A stretch of 64,000 bases of DNA, from positions 1 to 64,000 of the forward strand of contig JADHWI010000005.1 of NCBI GenBank assembly GCA_016783565.1. Direction: 5' to 3'. Position numbers and translations under genes: made by a program. How positions within the stretch are numbered: the first letter of the stretch is position 1; each line of letters starts with the position of its first letter. Shown here piece by piece: positions 7,219 to 16,042 of this stretch. The notes under the pieces were generated by a model that made no database searches, was not told the DNA's origin, and saw only the letters and a program-made list of their open reading frames with translations. The stretch is from Kiritimatiellia bacterium (GTDB taxonomy: Bacteria; Verrucomicrobiota; Kiritimatiellia; UBA8416; JADHWI01).

Positions 7219-8847
7219 TCAAAAAGAAGACGGCGATCGATTGTCTGTCGAATACAGATACACACCTCCGAACGGCGATTGTGTCAGAGGGTTGAACTGT
7301 GGGCGCAGTGCCCTTCCCTGTTCCAACATGCTTGGATAGACGTGTGGATAGCGCAATGCCATGTAACGGGGCGGTAGGAACACATCGGCTGTGGCGTAGA
7401 CCTTTCCCTGCGACAGCTCGAGTTGCGTGGCCACGTATTCGAGTGTTGCCGTTTGGGTCTCCATCAGGGCGATAACTGATGCAGGTTGGTTATAGCGGAG
7501 ATATCTGATGAAAACAGGGCTCTCTGAGCTGACAATGAGATCCTTTGATTCGGTGTGCTCAATCAGCCATTTCGCTTTCTGCGCAGTGTAATCTCCCTGA
7601 GAATCAGCCACCCAAAGCATCCCGCCGAGGTAGTTATGCAAGATGAGAAGCATGGCGAAGATGGGAGCGGCGTTGAGCTGCCTGCCGGCTGGGAGACGTA
7701 GCAAGAGCCCGGCAAGCACGGCAAACGCAGGGATAGCCATTACCCATAACTCGGGATTTGCAGGCTCGTGGATCAGCACCACCGTGGCATGCAGTCCCAG
7801 CCAGAGCCCGGCGGCGACACCGAGCTGACTTACCGGAGTGGACCCGCCAGCGGGTGTGTGTTCCCGTGTAGAGGCGTGGGCTCCTCCCAGTGCCGTGCGG
7901 GCCGCTCCGCCTATAACGACCATGGAGACGAAGACAAGAGTCAGAAGCAGTCCGGATGCAACGACTGCGAGAAGAAAGCTACCTTGCTGCCCCATGAAGC
8001 ATTCTTCCGCAAACATGCGGTCAGGGAACAGTCCGCAGAGAAAACTCCGAGCCGTCTCAAATCCGAAGAGGAAGTTGCCCGAGACAATGCACTGCCCCAT
8101 GCCTACGATCCCGTGGAGGAGTGAGGTGAGGTGCAGTGATGGTCGCGAGAGAGCGGCAGAGGCGACGCCGGGACACAACAGGGATGTCGGCAGGCAAACC
8201 AAATATGCGACGAATAGCACCACCCCGGAGAAAAATGCGTGAAGCAGCGCATCTGCACGTCTCCTTCGAAGCCAAAGGATCACGGATGCTACGATGACGG
8301 CCGGGATTACTGCCATGATGTGGAGAAGGGCAGAGAAGGACGCCAATGGGCTTGCCAAGGTTAGTGCGCTTCGTGTGAGTTTCTCCCTCGTGACGATAAG
8401 AAGAGGGAATAGAGCTGCACAGACCGCAGGAATGTATATTTCCGCCTCGCAGGAGTATCGCCAGAACCCATAACTGCCTGCCATGATTGCGGTAACCACT
8501 ATGGCATCGATCTGTCGAAATGCAGATCGATTGCCGAGAAGGATAAAGAAGAGCACGGCGGCACAGGCGCCGCTCAGGATGCTCTGCCATACCATAAAAT
8601 CAAAGGCGCGAGCTGTCCCGCCGAGGAATTGGTAAGTTCGGTAGAGGCCGCGCGTGATGGGCACGAACATCACGTGATGCGGATGGTAGAGCGCCCCGTC
8701 TCCCGTTTCGACGGTTAGGGCGTAGGCGTAGCCATCCTCAGCTTCGGAATGGTTCTGTGGGACGGAGAGGACGTACGCGATTACAACCGTCGCAAAGATG
8801 AGTGCGGGAAGCCATCGAAAGTGCGTGGTGTCTGGTTTAGCGCTCAT
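7219..8847 (-). CDS. Polytopic membrane protein, GT39/DUF2723-like putative glycosyltransferase
   Basis: A 542-residue protein with about ten hydrophobic segments and a long first periplasmic loop near the N-terminus (residues about 30-60) containing an acidic SEAEDGYAY patch. This resembles the lipid-sugar-dependent GT-C glycosyltransferases (GT39, GT83, DUF2723), which transfer sugars from polyprenyl-phosphate carriers. The C-terminal 130 residues are soluble. The chosen start (8847) lies inside the end of the upstream gene (11-bp overlap) behind AAGGAAG; an ATG at 8985 would overlap that gene by almost 150 bp. The function is inferred from topology and context only. Confidence 0.6.
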   Translation of the reverse strand: MSAKPDTTHFRWLPALIFATVVIAYVLSVPQNHSEAEDGYAYALTVETGDGALYHPHHVMFVPITRGLYRTYQFLGGTARAFDFMVWQSILSGACAAVLFFILLGNRSAFRQIDAIVVTAIMAGSYGFWRYSCEAEIYIPAVCAALFPLLIVTREKLTRSALTLASPLASFSALLHIMAVIPAVIVASVILWLRRRRADALLHAFFSGVVLFVAYLVCLPTSLLCPGVASAALSRPSLHLTSLLHGIVGMGQCIVSGNFLFGFETARSFLCGLFPDRMFAEECFMGQQGSFLLAVVASGLLLTLVFVSMVVIGGAARTALGGAHASTREHTPAGGSTPVSQLGVAAGLWLGLHATVVLIHEPANPELWVMAIPAFAVLAGLLLRLPAGRQLNAAPIFAMLLILHNYLGGMLWVADSQGDYTAQKAKWLIEHTESKDLIVSSESPVFIRYLRYNQPASVIALMETQTATLEYVATQLELSQGKVYATADVFLPPRYMALRYPHVYPSMLEQGRALRPQFNPLTQSPFGGVYLYSTDNRSPSSF

Positions 8848-10507
8848 CGGCTTCCTTGTGGTTCCACGGGGACCGTATGTGTGCCCACAGGATTTGCGAC
8901 GTAAAAACCGGGATAATGTACAGATAGCGTTTCCACAGTCGACGGGGTTCCTGTAGGAGTCGGTGCGACCACTGCAGGCCGGCACGTTTCACCCACTTGG
9001 GAGCGTCCCTTAATCTTCCTGTGTGAATGTCGAATGCGGCACCCACTCCCAGCATGAGCGTCACGTCAAGCGAGTCTATGTGAGAGGCCATGAAGAACTC
9101 CTGTTTTGGCGTCCCGAGGCCTACCCACAGGATGTCAGGTTTCAGTTCTCCGATCTTGCGTTGCAGCTCCTCTTCTTCCGTTTCGGTGAGTTCTCGAAAA
9201 GGCGGTGTGTGTGTGCCGACGATGCGGATGCCGGGGCATTTCTCTTCCAACACCTTCTTCAGTGACTTGGCGACGCCCTGTTGACCGCCGTACAGAAAGT
9301 GAGAGAGACCTCTCGCAACTGAGGCCTTGCACAGGTTGAGCATCAGGTCTGGTCCATAGACACGCCCCATCTTTCCGTACCCCCGTCCCCGACCGATCCA
9401 AACGGTGGGCATTCCGTCCGGCACTGTGAGGAACGAGCGGTTCTGGATGTCGCGCAAAGCATGGGACCGCTGTGCCTCGACAACCCCGTGCACACCCGTG
9501 ACGCACACGTACCCCTTGCGTCTGGTTTGGGTCGCATGGAGCAAGGTCTCGACTGCCATGCCCATGCTCACCGGGTGAACGTTCACGCCCAGGATATCCA
9601 GCGGGGCCGGAGGGGTGAGTTGTGTGGGGTGCCCTTGCTGTGCGGGTCCTGCGGTCGTGTTGGGTGTAGCGGCTGTGTCTGCTGGTTGAGGGTGGGAGTT
9701 CCTTGTCGCCGCCGGTGGCGTTCGCCAGTAACGAATGAGTAGAAAGAGAAACCGCGGGATGCCGATCAGGTATCGTCGCCAGAGCCTCCTCGGTTCTGTT
9801 AAAAGGCGAAACAACCATTCCAGGCCTGAACGCATCACCCAGCGAGGAGCTTGACGAAGGACGCCTGCGTGAAACCGGAAGGCCGCCCCAACGGGAATGA
9901 GTGCTGATGCATCCAGAAGCGGCCTGAACGTGTGGACCCATAGGTCCTGTTTCGGGGTGCCCAGTCCGACCCAAACGATGTCGGGTTTTGCTGCGTTGAT
10001 GGTCTGTGCGATCTGACGTGTCTCGTTGTCGTCCAAGTCTCTGAAGGGGGGTGAGTAGGTTCCGGCGATTTGGAGGCCGGGAAAGCGTTCTTCGAGCCGA
10101 TCATGGAGGGACTGCAGGGTTGTCGGTGTGTCTCCGTAGAAAAAGTGACGGGTGCCCTTTGCGACGCCTTGTGCCAACACGCGAAGCATTAGATCAGGCC
10201 CGTAGATTCTTTCAACCGGGTGCCGTTTCGCGCGACCGATCCACGCCAGTGGCATTCCGTCAGGGGCCGCGAAACCGGCCGTGTTTATGTCGGAGCCAAG
10301 CTCGGGGTTATCGTATGCCTGAACCGTCGTATCTGTCGTGCACAGATGCGCAACCTGGCGTTGGTCGGTCTTGATCCATTCGAATATGAGGTCCGCGGCT
10401 GAATCCAGAGTCAACGCGCTGATCTTCGTGGTCAATACACGAAAGCGAGTATGAGTAGGATGTGACTCGGGGTCGGCCACGACTATCGATTGTGAGTCTG
10501 GCGTCAT
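8837..10507 (-). CDS. Tandem WecG/TagA/CpsF glycosyltransferase (two GT26 domains in one chain)
   Basis: Two complete GT26 domains lie in one 556-residue protein, joined by a Pro/Thr/Ala-rich linker (about 264-301). Each copy has the APDGMP or VPDGMP motif holding the proposed catalytic Asp (Asp83 and Asp364), a YGPDLML segment, an FxYG stretch, THTPPFR or TYSPPFR, and VGLGTPKQ followed by VGAAF. Both copies end in a basic EPRRLW(R/K)RYL tail, which in TagA-type enzymes contributes to membrane association. Single-domain relatives transfer N-acetylmannosaminuronate, N-acetylmannosamine or glucose to lipid-linked acceptors. The gene overlaps its upstream neighbour by ATGA and sits in the polysaccharide operon. 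Both copies look catalytically intact, so two successive additions are possible. Confidence 0.88.
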   Translation of the reverse strand: MTPDSQSIVVADPESHPTHTRFRVLTTKISALTLDSAADLIFEWIKTDQRQVAHLCTTDTTVQAYDNPELGSDINTAGFAAPDGMPLAWIGRAKRHPVERIYGPDLMLRVLAQGVAKGTRHFFYGDTPTTLQSLHDRLEERFPGLQIAGTYSPPFRDLDDNETRQIAQTINAAKPDIVWVGLGTPKQDLWVHTFRPLLDASALIPVGAAFRFHAGVLRQAPRWVMRSGLEWLFRLLTEPRRLWRRYLIGIPRFLFLLIRYWRTPPAATRNSHPQPADTAATPNTTAGPAQQGHPTQLTPPAPLDILGVNVHPVSMGMAVETLLHATQTRRKGYVCVTGVHGVVEAQRSHALRDIQNRSFLTVPDGMPTVWIGRGRGYGKMGRVYGPDLMLNLCKASVARGLSHFLYGGQQGVAKSLKKVLEEKCPGIRIVGTHTPPFRELTETEEEELQRKIGELKPDILWVGLGTPKQEFFMASHIDSLDVTLMLGVGAAFDIHTGRLRDAPKWVKRAGLQWSHRLLQEPRRLWKRYLYIIPVFTSQILWAHIRSPWNHKEADER

Positions 10508-11694
10508 TTCTTGTGAGGTGTCGATGTGGTGTCCGCGACCTGCAGGCTTTCGTATATCTCAAGCAGGCCCTGCAGGTGCGCTTCGGGAGAATACCTGTGT
10601 TCGTATTCCTCCCGGCAATTCCGGGACAGGGTGTCTCGTTCAATCGGGCTTGTTTGCCATGCACGTGACACGCTGTCTGCGAGAGATCGAGAGTCGCCGG
10701 GATCGCACAGGAGACCGGTCTGTCCGTGTTCCATGATTTCTTCCAGGCCTCCGCTGCGAGTCGCAATGACGGGGACTCCCTGCGCGAAAGCCTCGGCGAT
10801 GATGACAGGAAACCCCTCGTAGCAGGTTGAAGGGACCAGGACGAATGCTGCGTCTGCGATGAGCTCTTGAACTTGGCTGCGAGGCAACCAGTTCAGAAGC
10901 TCTACGTGCGGGCAAGTGTCCGCCAATGCTTTGGCCTGTTGCTCCAGGGGGCCGTTGCCAACGATTTTCAATGGCACGTCCGTGGGCAGTTTGGTCCACG
11001 CGTCCAGCAACACCTGGACGCCCTTCTCTGTAGACAGTCGCCCGGCATACAGGACATACGTTGATGCAGAATCCGCCGTTCGAGTCTGCCGAGGTGCGAA
11101 GTTTGGCAAGACCGAAATCTTATCAGCAGGGACCCTGTGCGACAGCATGCCTTTGGCGAAATGTGTCAACGCGATATATCTGTCAACGCGAGCGGTCCAT
11201 GTCCCGATGCAGTCGTGGATCCACACGAGGGTTGCAAGCACGGCGGTGGTTGCCCGGTTGTTGCGGTAGCAGGCGTAGCGAATGCCAGCCCATGCGAAGC
11301 GCTTGTCGATGCACAATGTGCAGGGAATGCCATCTCGCAGCAGCAGTGCGTTCGGGCAGATGAGGCGGAAGTTGTGCAATGTCTGGACGATCGGAACGCC
11401 GCGCGAGCGCGCAGCCCAGTATAGCGACGGTGACAGGACAAACTGAAGATTGTGACAATGCAGGATATCCGGTTGATGTTCGTCAATCAGCCTGCACACC
11501 TCCTTGTAGGTGCGCGGATTCCAGATTGCTGCCAATGCAGCGCGTAGCCCGCCGCGAGAGCCAATGTCATCGTTGCTGCAGACATAGCTTACGACAGAAT
11601 GACCGCTTTTCTCCAGGAGTGTAAGTTCTGCATCGAATGCAGAGTCTTCCCCCCCGGGGTTCTGATAGCTGTTGTGGCATATGAGGATACGCAT
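10504..11694 (-). CDS. Glycosyltransferase family 4 protein
   Basis: A GT-B glycosyltransferase of 396 residues adding a sugar to the growing lipid-linked repeat unit on the cytoplasmic membrane face. The N-terminal domain begins MRILICHNSYQNPGGED, typical of GT4 enzymes that bind a sugar acceptor. The C-terminal donor-binding domain starts near VLYAGRLSTEKGVQVLLDAW and contains VPSTCYEGFPVIIAEAFAQG, the EX7E-type region with both glutamates. It overlaps the tandem WecG gene by 4 bp (ATGA) and follows another GT4 gene by 18 bp. The donor sugar is not predictable. Confidence 0.9.
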   Translation of the reverse strand: MRILICHNSYQNPGGEDSAFDAELTLLEKSGHSVVSYVCSNDDIGSRGGLRAALAAIWNPRTYKEVCRLIDEHQPDILHCHNLQFVLSPSLYWAARSRGVPIVQTLHNFRLICPNALLLRDGIPCTLCIDKRFAWAGIRYACYRNNRATTAVLATLVWIHDCIGTWTARVDRYIALTHFAKGMLSHRVPADKISVLPNFAPRQTRTADSASTYVLYAGRLSTEKGVQVLLDAWTKLPTDVPLKIVGNGPLEQQAKALADTCPHVELLNWLPRSQVQELIADAAFVLVPSTCYEGFPVIIAEAFAQGVPVIATRSGGLEEIMEHGQTGLLCDPGDSRSLADSVSRAWQTSPIERDTLSRNCREEYEHRYSPEAHLQGLLEIYESLQVADTTSTPHKK

Positions 11695-11712
11695 ACAGAT
11701 CGTTCTCGGGAC

Positions 11713-12819
11713 CTACTTTATCGCGTCAAAGGCATGCAATATAACTTGGGCAACACTGGACGGCGTGGGAAGCTGCGAAGGGGATATGAATTCCCCGTCG
11801 CCCTCCCTGCCTGCTGTTATAGCCATGCGCAGAGCACGGACAAAGTCATCGTGGGAAAGGGGGTTGAATTGCCACGATGGTGGCACGAGATCGGCCGACG
11901 CTCCTGCGAAAACTGAGCTCAGAACAGGGAGCCCTGAGGCGATGGCCTCTCCAACGACTAGTCCCCAGCCGTCGCAAAGCGACGGGAAAACAAGGACATC
12001 TGCGCTCGCGTAGAGGGCGGGGAGGTCTTGTGGCTGCACAAACGGGTGAAAATGTACATCCTGCAATGATGTGGAACGCACAAGTTCCATCAGCACGTCT
12101 TGCTCGTCACCTTCTCCGACAATGAGGATCGTAAAACGTGTGCCCTCCCGTTGAAGTTCCGATGCAGCATAGAGCAGTTCTTGAACTCCCTTCAGGCGCA
12201 CAAGCCGTCCAACCACGAGAAGGACCGGTCTTGGGGTGAGCACTTTTGATGGTGCAGGGGGGACGGAAAAGAACATTGAGTTGACGGCATAGCCCGATAC
12301 GAAGATATCTTTTTTGGGCACGCCCAGTTCGGTCAGATATCGTCTGGATTCTGATCCGCATGCGACCCACATGTCGGGAAGCGTGATGAACACTTTCTTG
12401 CGAATTCTTGTTTTCAGTTTGCCTGCACGTTTCTGGTTATGCGGGGTGCCTTCCCAGTGAAGAACAAGAGGTATCCTGAAGAGGCGACAATACACCCACG
12501 CGATGAGTGTACGCAGTCCCATTTCACTGGACAGCACTGCATCGGGACGACAGCGTCGCAGCTCGCCGAAGAGGCCGAAGGGAATATGGAGGTAGGTGGT
12601 GTCAAAATGCTTGGCCCCGTGCCCGCGGATGTAGCGCTTGAAGACGAGACCGAAGGGGCGCCGGATATGAAATGTCCAGTTGTCCTGGATGTCCCACGTT
12701 CGGTTTTCTTCGGCGCCGGTGAGAAAGACAGATACTTTGGGTACCGTGTTTGCGAGGGCATCGTAGACGGGCGCACTCGACGGACTCAGTAGGTTGGTCA
12801 GAATGGCCAGATGTTTCAT
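11713..12819 (-). CDS. Glycosyltransferase family 4 protein
   Basis: A GT-B enzyme of 368 residues. The start at 12819 (MKHLAILTNLLSPSSAP) is chosen because the frame extends much further upstream only by running into the preceding gene, and GT4 proteins begin with such a strand-loop. The donor domain contains VLLVVGRLVRLKGVQELL and VFPSLCDGWGLVVGEAIASG with the conserved glutamate pair. No convincing Shine-Dalgarno precedes the ATG, common in this operon. It probably adds one sugar of the exopolysaccharide repeat unit. Confidence 0.88.
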   Translation of the reverse strand: MKHLAILTNLLSPSSAPVYDALANTVPKVSVFLTGAEENRTWDIQDNWTFHIRRPFGLVFKRYIRGHGAKHFDTTYLHIPFGLFGELRRCRPDAVLSSEMGLRTLIAWVYCRLFRIPLVLHWEGTPHNQKRAGKLKTRIRKKVFITLPDMWVACGSESRRYLTELGVPKKDIFVSGYAVNSMFFSVPPAPSKVLTPRPVLLVVGRLVRLKGVQELLYAASELQREGTRFTILIVGEGDEQDVLMELVRSTSLQDVHFHPFVQPQDLPALYASADVLVFPSLCDGWGLVVGEAIASGLPVLSSVFAGASADLVPPSWQFNPLSHDDFVRALRMAITAGREGDGEFISPSQLPTPSSVAQVILHAFDAIK

Positions 12820-12856
12820 GGGTTTTGAGGGAGGATATTTCTGAGCACGTAGCGTG

Positions 12857-14023
12857 TCATTCTGGACCGGATTTGGTCCGCTCTTTTCGCAGCGTGTCAA
12901 TAAGGTCCAGGAAGGCAGTTGCGCGCACGTCAAACCCGACATCCTTCTGCGGTTGGCTGCTGGCGTTGGTCCCGCGTTGTACTGTATCGCGCACCATCTC
13001 AATTGCCGCCTGGATGGATTCTGCATTGAACGCGCATACGTGTCCACGGTTTCGCTGTGTGAGAAGTGTTGCCACTTCGTCTTTCTGATTGTTGGTGATG
13101 TACAGCACCGGTCGCTGCGTGGCCATGTACTCGTACACTTTGCCGGGAATCTGATCGGAATGTCGGGAAGACAGGACCACAAGTACGTCAGACTGTTGTT
13201 GGAGTTCAACAACATCCCGAAGTTCCAGAAGGTCGAGCAACTCTATGTTGGGTGCACCATTTCTCATTCCGGCGGCGTCAACCTGATGTGATCCGCAAAC
13301 GACCAATCGGACCTTGTCGACGTTCCGGAATGCCTGGAAGAGTTCAGTCGGCTCGCGCCATTTTCGATAGAACCCCCCGGCATAAAGAAAGGATACTGGT
13401 GATGTGTCCGTTGGCTTTCGCTGTGTTGACCAGTCGGCTGAGACATGAAACAAGGATGCGCCCTGAGGAATGAGCTCAATTCGTCCCGAATACAATCGGC
13501 GAAAGAGGCCTGTCGAATGTTTCGTGGTGATTGTGAGGGCCGTTACGTGCCGCAGTAGCGTTTGCTCAACCCGTCGTTCGAGCCATTTTCGCGCGGCGGA
13601 ACCGGGCCGCATGCGGCTCACCGACCACGGATCGCCGTAGTCGGCAATCCAGACGGGAATCTGTCGGCGTTCCATTATGAGCCATGCGGCTATATGACTG
13701 GCGATGGGAAGAGCTGAAGATATGAGAACGTCATATTCGGCAGATTGAAGGCGGACATGACGTGCTACCCGCAGAGCCCAGATGATATCACGCCATGGCG
13801 TGGGTCCCTGATGGGCGAGGGGGATGCGGTTCGCCGTAATACGGGGATGGGCTGCTATCTCGCACAGGCTCTGATCCAGACCCAATGTTCTGGACGTAAA
13901 GTGCCCTGCCATGACCGTTACGTCATGCCCGCGTTCAGCCATGTATCTGGCAATGTTAGACCAGCGGATGCTCCGTGGTCCAGAAGCCGGCGCAAAATAG
14001 TATGGCACGATGAGGATCTTCAT
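12857..14023 (-). CDS. Glycosyltransferase family 4 protein
   Basis: A GT4-like protein of 388 residues, beginning MKILIVPYYFAPASGPRSIRW, the N-terminal pattern of the WbuB/WbuB-like subgroup. The C-terminal half has FLYAGGFYRKW and a region VVLSSRHSDQIPGKVYEYMATQ, where PGKVYEYMA replaces the more usual EGxPxxxxEAMA, a variation known among WbuB-type enzymes. Start at 14023 gives an ATGA overlap with the upstream methyltransferase, better than the ATG at 14047. It is one of three consecutive GT4 genes. Confidence 0.86.
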   Translation of the reverse strand: MKILIVPYYFAPASGPRSIRWSNIARYMAERGHDVTVMAGHFTSRTLGLDQSLCEIAAHPRITANRIPLAHQGPTPWRDIIWALRVARHVRLQSAEYDVLISSALPIASHIAAWLIMERRQIPVWIADYGDPWSVSRMRPGSAARKWLERRVEQTLLRHVTALTITTKHSTGLFRRLYSGRIELIPQGASLFHVSADWSTQRKPTDTSPVSFLYAGGFYRKWREPTELFQAFRNVDKVRLVVCGSHQVDAAGMRNGAPNIELLDLLELRDVVELQQQSDVLVVLSSRHSDQIPGKVYEYMATQRPVLYITNNQKDEVATLLTQRNRGHVCAFNAESIQAAIEMVRDTVQRGTNASSQPQKDVGFDVRATAFLDLIDTLRKERTKSGPE

Positions 14024-14667
14024 GGTCGAGTTGGCGGCCTGATGCATGTGTCGAGTTTTTCACACAGGTAGAAGAGCATGTGGTGATGAGATGGGTGCCA
14101 GGTTTCCGTCACCACACGGAACTGCGCTTGCAGGAGCGTACGAAATGCACGTCTGCTGAACGGTCTTGCCCCGATTTCCCATCTGTGATCGCCTTTTTTG
14201 AAATATGCACGTGTCCGCCAGAAAGCCGGAATGCGCATACCGACCTGCCAGTCGTGAAAACGGTGTCGCCCCCAGCGCAGCGATGGTAGGACGGTGATAC
14301 CACAATATGGAACAGAGACGACGCACCATTGACGACTGACAGACGCGAGCTCCGCGAGCGCCTGTGGTACGTCGGACCAGCTAATGTGTTCAAGGATCTG
14401 AGCGGCGATGACGCAATCGAAGGATGATGGAGGTACAATGCTGGTTATCGACCGTATGTCCCCGGAAAAGTCCGGGCTAAGGCTGGGATCGATGTCGAAG
14501 GTCTTGACAGAGATTCCTTGTGATGCCAGCGCGAAAGCAACGATTCCCGATCCCTTTCCGACCTCAAGCACTCTCTGTGCCTTGGTTTTTGAGACAAGTT
14601 CAACCTGTCTCTGGAAGGCAAGCCAGCGCTCTGGCGTCAGGTAGTTCTGTGCAACATATCTATGCAT
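14020..14667 (-). CDS. Class I SAM-dependent methyltransferase
   Basis: A 215-residue Rossmann-fold methyltransferase. Motif I is VLEVGKGSGIVAFALA (about 33-48), followed by the acidic FDIDPS loop that binds the SAM ribose, and FDCVIAAQILEHISW as motif IV. It is similar in outline to sugar or lipid-linked glycan methyltransferases found in O-antigen clusters. It lies 14 bp after the flippase gene and overlaps the next GT4 gene by ATGA. The substrate is presumably a glycan intermediate, inferred from context only. Confidence 0.8.
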   Translation of the reverse strand: MHRYVAQNYLTPERWLAFQRQVELVSKTKAQRVLEVGKGSGIVAFALASQGISVKTFDIDPSLSPDFSGDIRSITSIVPPSSFDCVIAAQILEHISWSDVPQALAELASVSRQWCVVSVPYCGITVLPSLRWGRHRFHDWQVGMRIPAFWRTRAYFKKGDHRWEIGARPFSRRAFRTLLQAQFRVVTETWHPSHHHMLFYLCEKLDTCIRPPTRP

Positions 14668-14681
14668 GTGTCACGCGCCTA

Positions 14682-16007
14682 TCAAATGATGGATGGACTG
14701 GCCGGGGTGGAGTTGTCCTTTTTGAACGTGACGTACTGTGTCAGGATCACGGTCAGCATTCCTACTTCAGAAGCTATTCGGGCGAGGACGGCACCAGAGA
14801 CTCCGACAGTGGCGGAGGTCGGAATGCAGACGGCAAGTGAGACGATAAAACCCAGCAGGCCTGTTTTTACGATGATATCAGGCCGACGCATGGCAACGAG
14901 TCCGATCGAAGGAGCACGGCGTAGGGCAAAGAGCATAAAGGCGACGGCCCACAGTCTTACGATAGTGGTGGCGTCTGAATACTTGGCACCATAGAGAAGT
15001 TGCAGCAGGAGTTGAGGATAGATGGCAACTAATCCGCAGTATATCGCCGTGATGGCTGAAAGAATGCCACCCCACCGCTTCACAAAGACACGCAAAGCTT
15101 TCTGGCCGTCCTTTGTGAAGTAGCTTGAGGCCCTGGGGGTTACAAAGTTTCCAGCGCCGACGAGAAGCATTTCAACAGGCATGAGTAGGTTTCGAGACGC
15201 ATGAAGTACGGCGGCGCTGGTCGTCCCCAGTATGGCTGCCACGACAAACGTGTTGGCCTGCAGATACCCAAAGCCACCAATCATGCCGATAAGATGCCAA
15301 CGGGCAAAAGGCCAGTTTGTAACAATCGCAAGGCGCATGGGTTTCCATATTCCCTTGCCCGAGAAGACGTCTCGAAGACCGTACAATCCAACTGCGCTTG
15401 CAGCGGCTCCGCCGCATGCTAAGACAATGAATGCGGATCGTGCACTCAACCTGTTCGAGAACAGTAGAAAGGCCAGTCCCAGCAACACGACAAAACTATA
15501 TGAGAGATCAAGCCCAAGGACTGTAAGGACCTGAAATCGAGCGAACAATAAGCGGCGGCAGAGCTCTCGCATCTGGAGAAATAGAAGCGCGCTCCCGAGT
15601 CCCATCAGCGCCGTACGAAGGCTGTTGTCGACGTCCAGGGCTGAGAGAAGACCGACTACGAGCCCGACCACGATCAAGCATGCGGCGGCGAGAGACAGTT
15701 GTGAGAACAGAAGCCCTCTCGAGTAGTCTGCCTCTCTGTCGTTTGCTTGTGATGCGTATAGATACGCAAGAGGGTCGGTGATCAGGGCGCACTGTATGCC
15801 CGCTATGGCGAGTAGTATGCTGAAAGCCAGAACATAAGCACCATACTCATCCAGAGATGCAAACCGGGCAAGCAGGATGTTCACAGCAAACCCTGTGCCG
15901 GAGACAACGCCCTGGTCCAACAACGCGAAGATGCCTTTCGACTCGTCGGATTCCGTCAGTAATGAGCGGAAGGGTCGTCGTGCGAATCCTTGTTTGTCGC
16001 TACTCAT
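14682..16007 (-). CDS. Polysaccharide flippase, Wzx/MATE-like
   Basis: A 441-residue integral membrane protein with about 12 hydrophobic segments spread over the full length, as in the MOP-family flippases that move undecaprenyl-linked repeat units across the inner membrane. After a polar N-terminus of about 25 residues the first segment reads LLDQGVVSGTGFAVNILLAR, similar to other Wzx proteins (xxDqxxxSxxNFxxxxxLAR). Location between the O-antigen ligase-like and methyltransferase genes supports the call. No strong ribosome binding site is visible. Confidence 0.85.
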   Translation of the reverse strand: MSSDKQGFARRPFRSLLTESDESKGIFALLDQGVVSGTGFAVNILLARFASLDEYGAYVLAFSILLAIAGIQCALITDPLAYLYASQANDREADYSRGLLFSQLSLAAACLIVVGLVVGLLSALDVDNSLRTALMGLGSALLFLQMRELCRRLLFARFQVLTVLGLDLSYSFVVLLGLAFLLFSNRLSARSAFIVLACGGAAASAVGLYGLRDVFSGKGIWKPMRLAIVTNWPFARWHLIGMIGGFGYLQANTFVVAAILGTTSAAVLHASRNLLMPVEMLLVGAGNFVTPRASSYFTKDGQKALRVFVKRWGGILSAITAIYCGLVAIYPQLLLQLLYGAKYSDATTIVRLWAVAFMLFALRRAPSIGLVAMRRPDIIVKTGLLGFIVSLAVCIPTSATVGVSGAVLARIASEVGMLTVILTQYVTFKKDNSTPASPSII

Positions 16008-16042
16008 ACGGATACGTGTGAGAATATGGGAGGGTGCGCTTT

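Noticed and set aside
9135-9974. Open frame of 279 codons on the minus strand in another frame
   Set aside because: It overlaps the tandem WecG gene and has an Arg/His-rich low-complexity translation. It is a shadow of the real gene.
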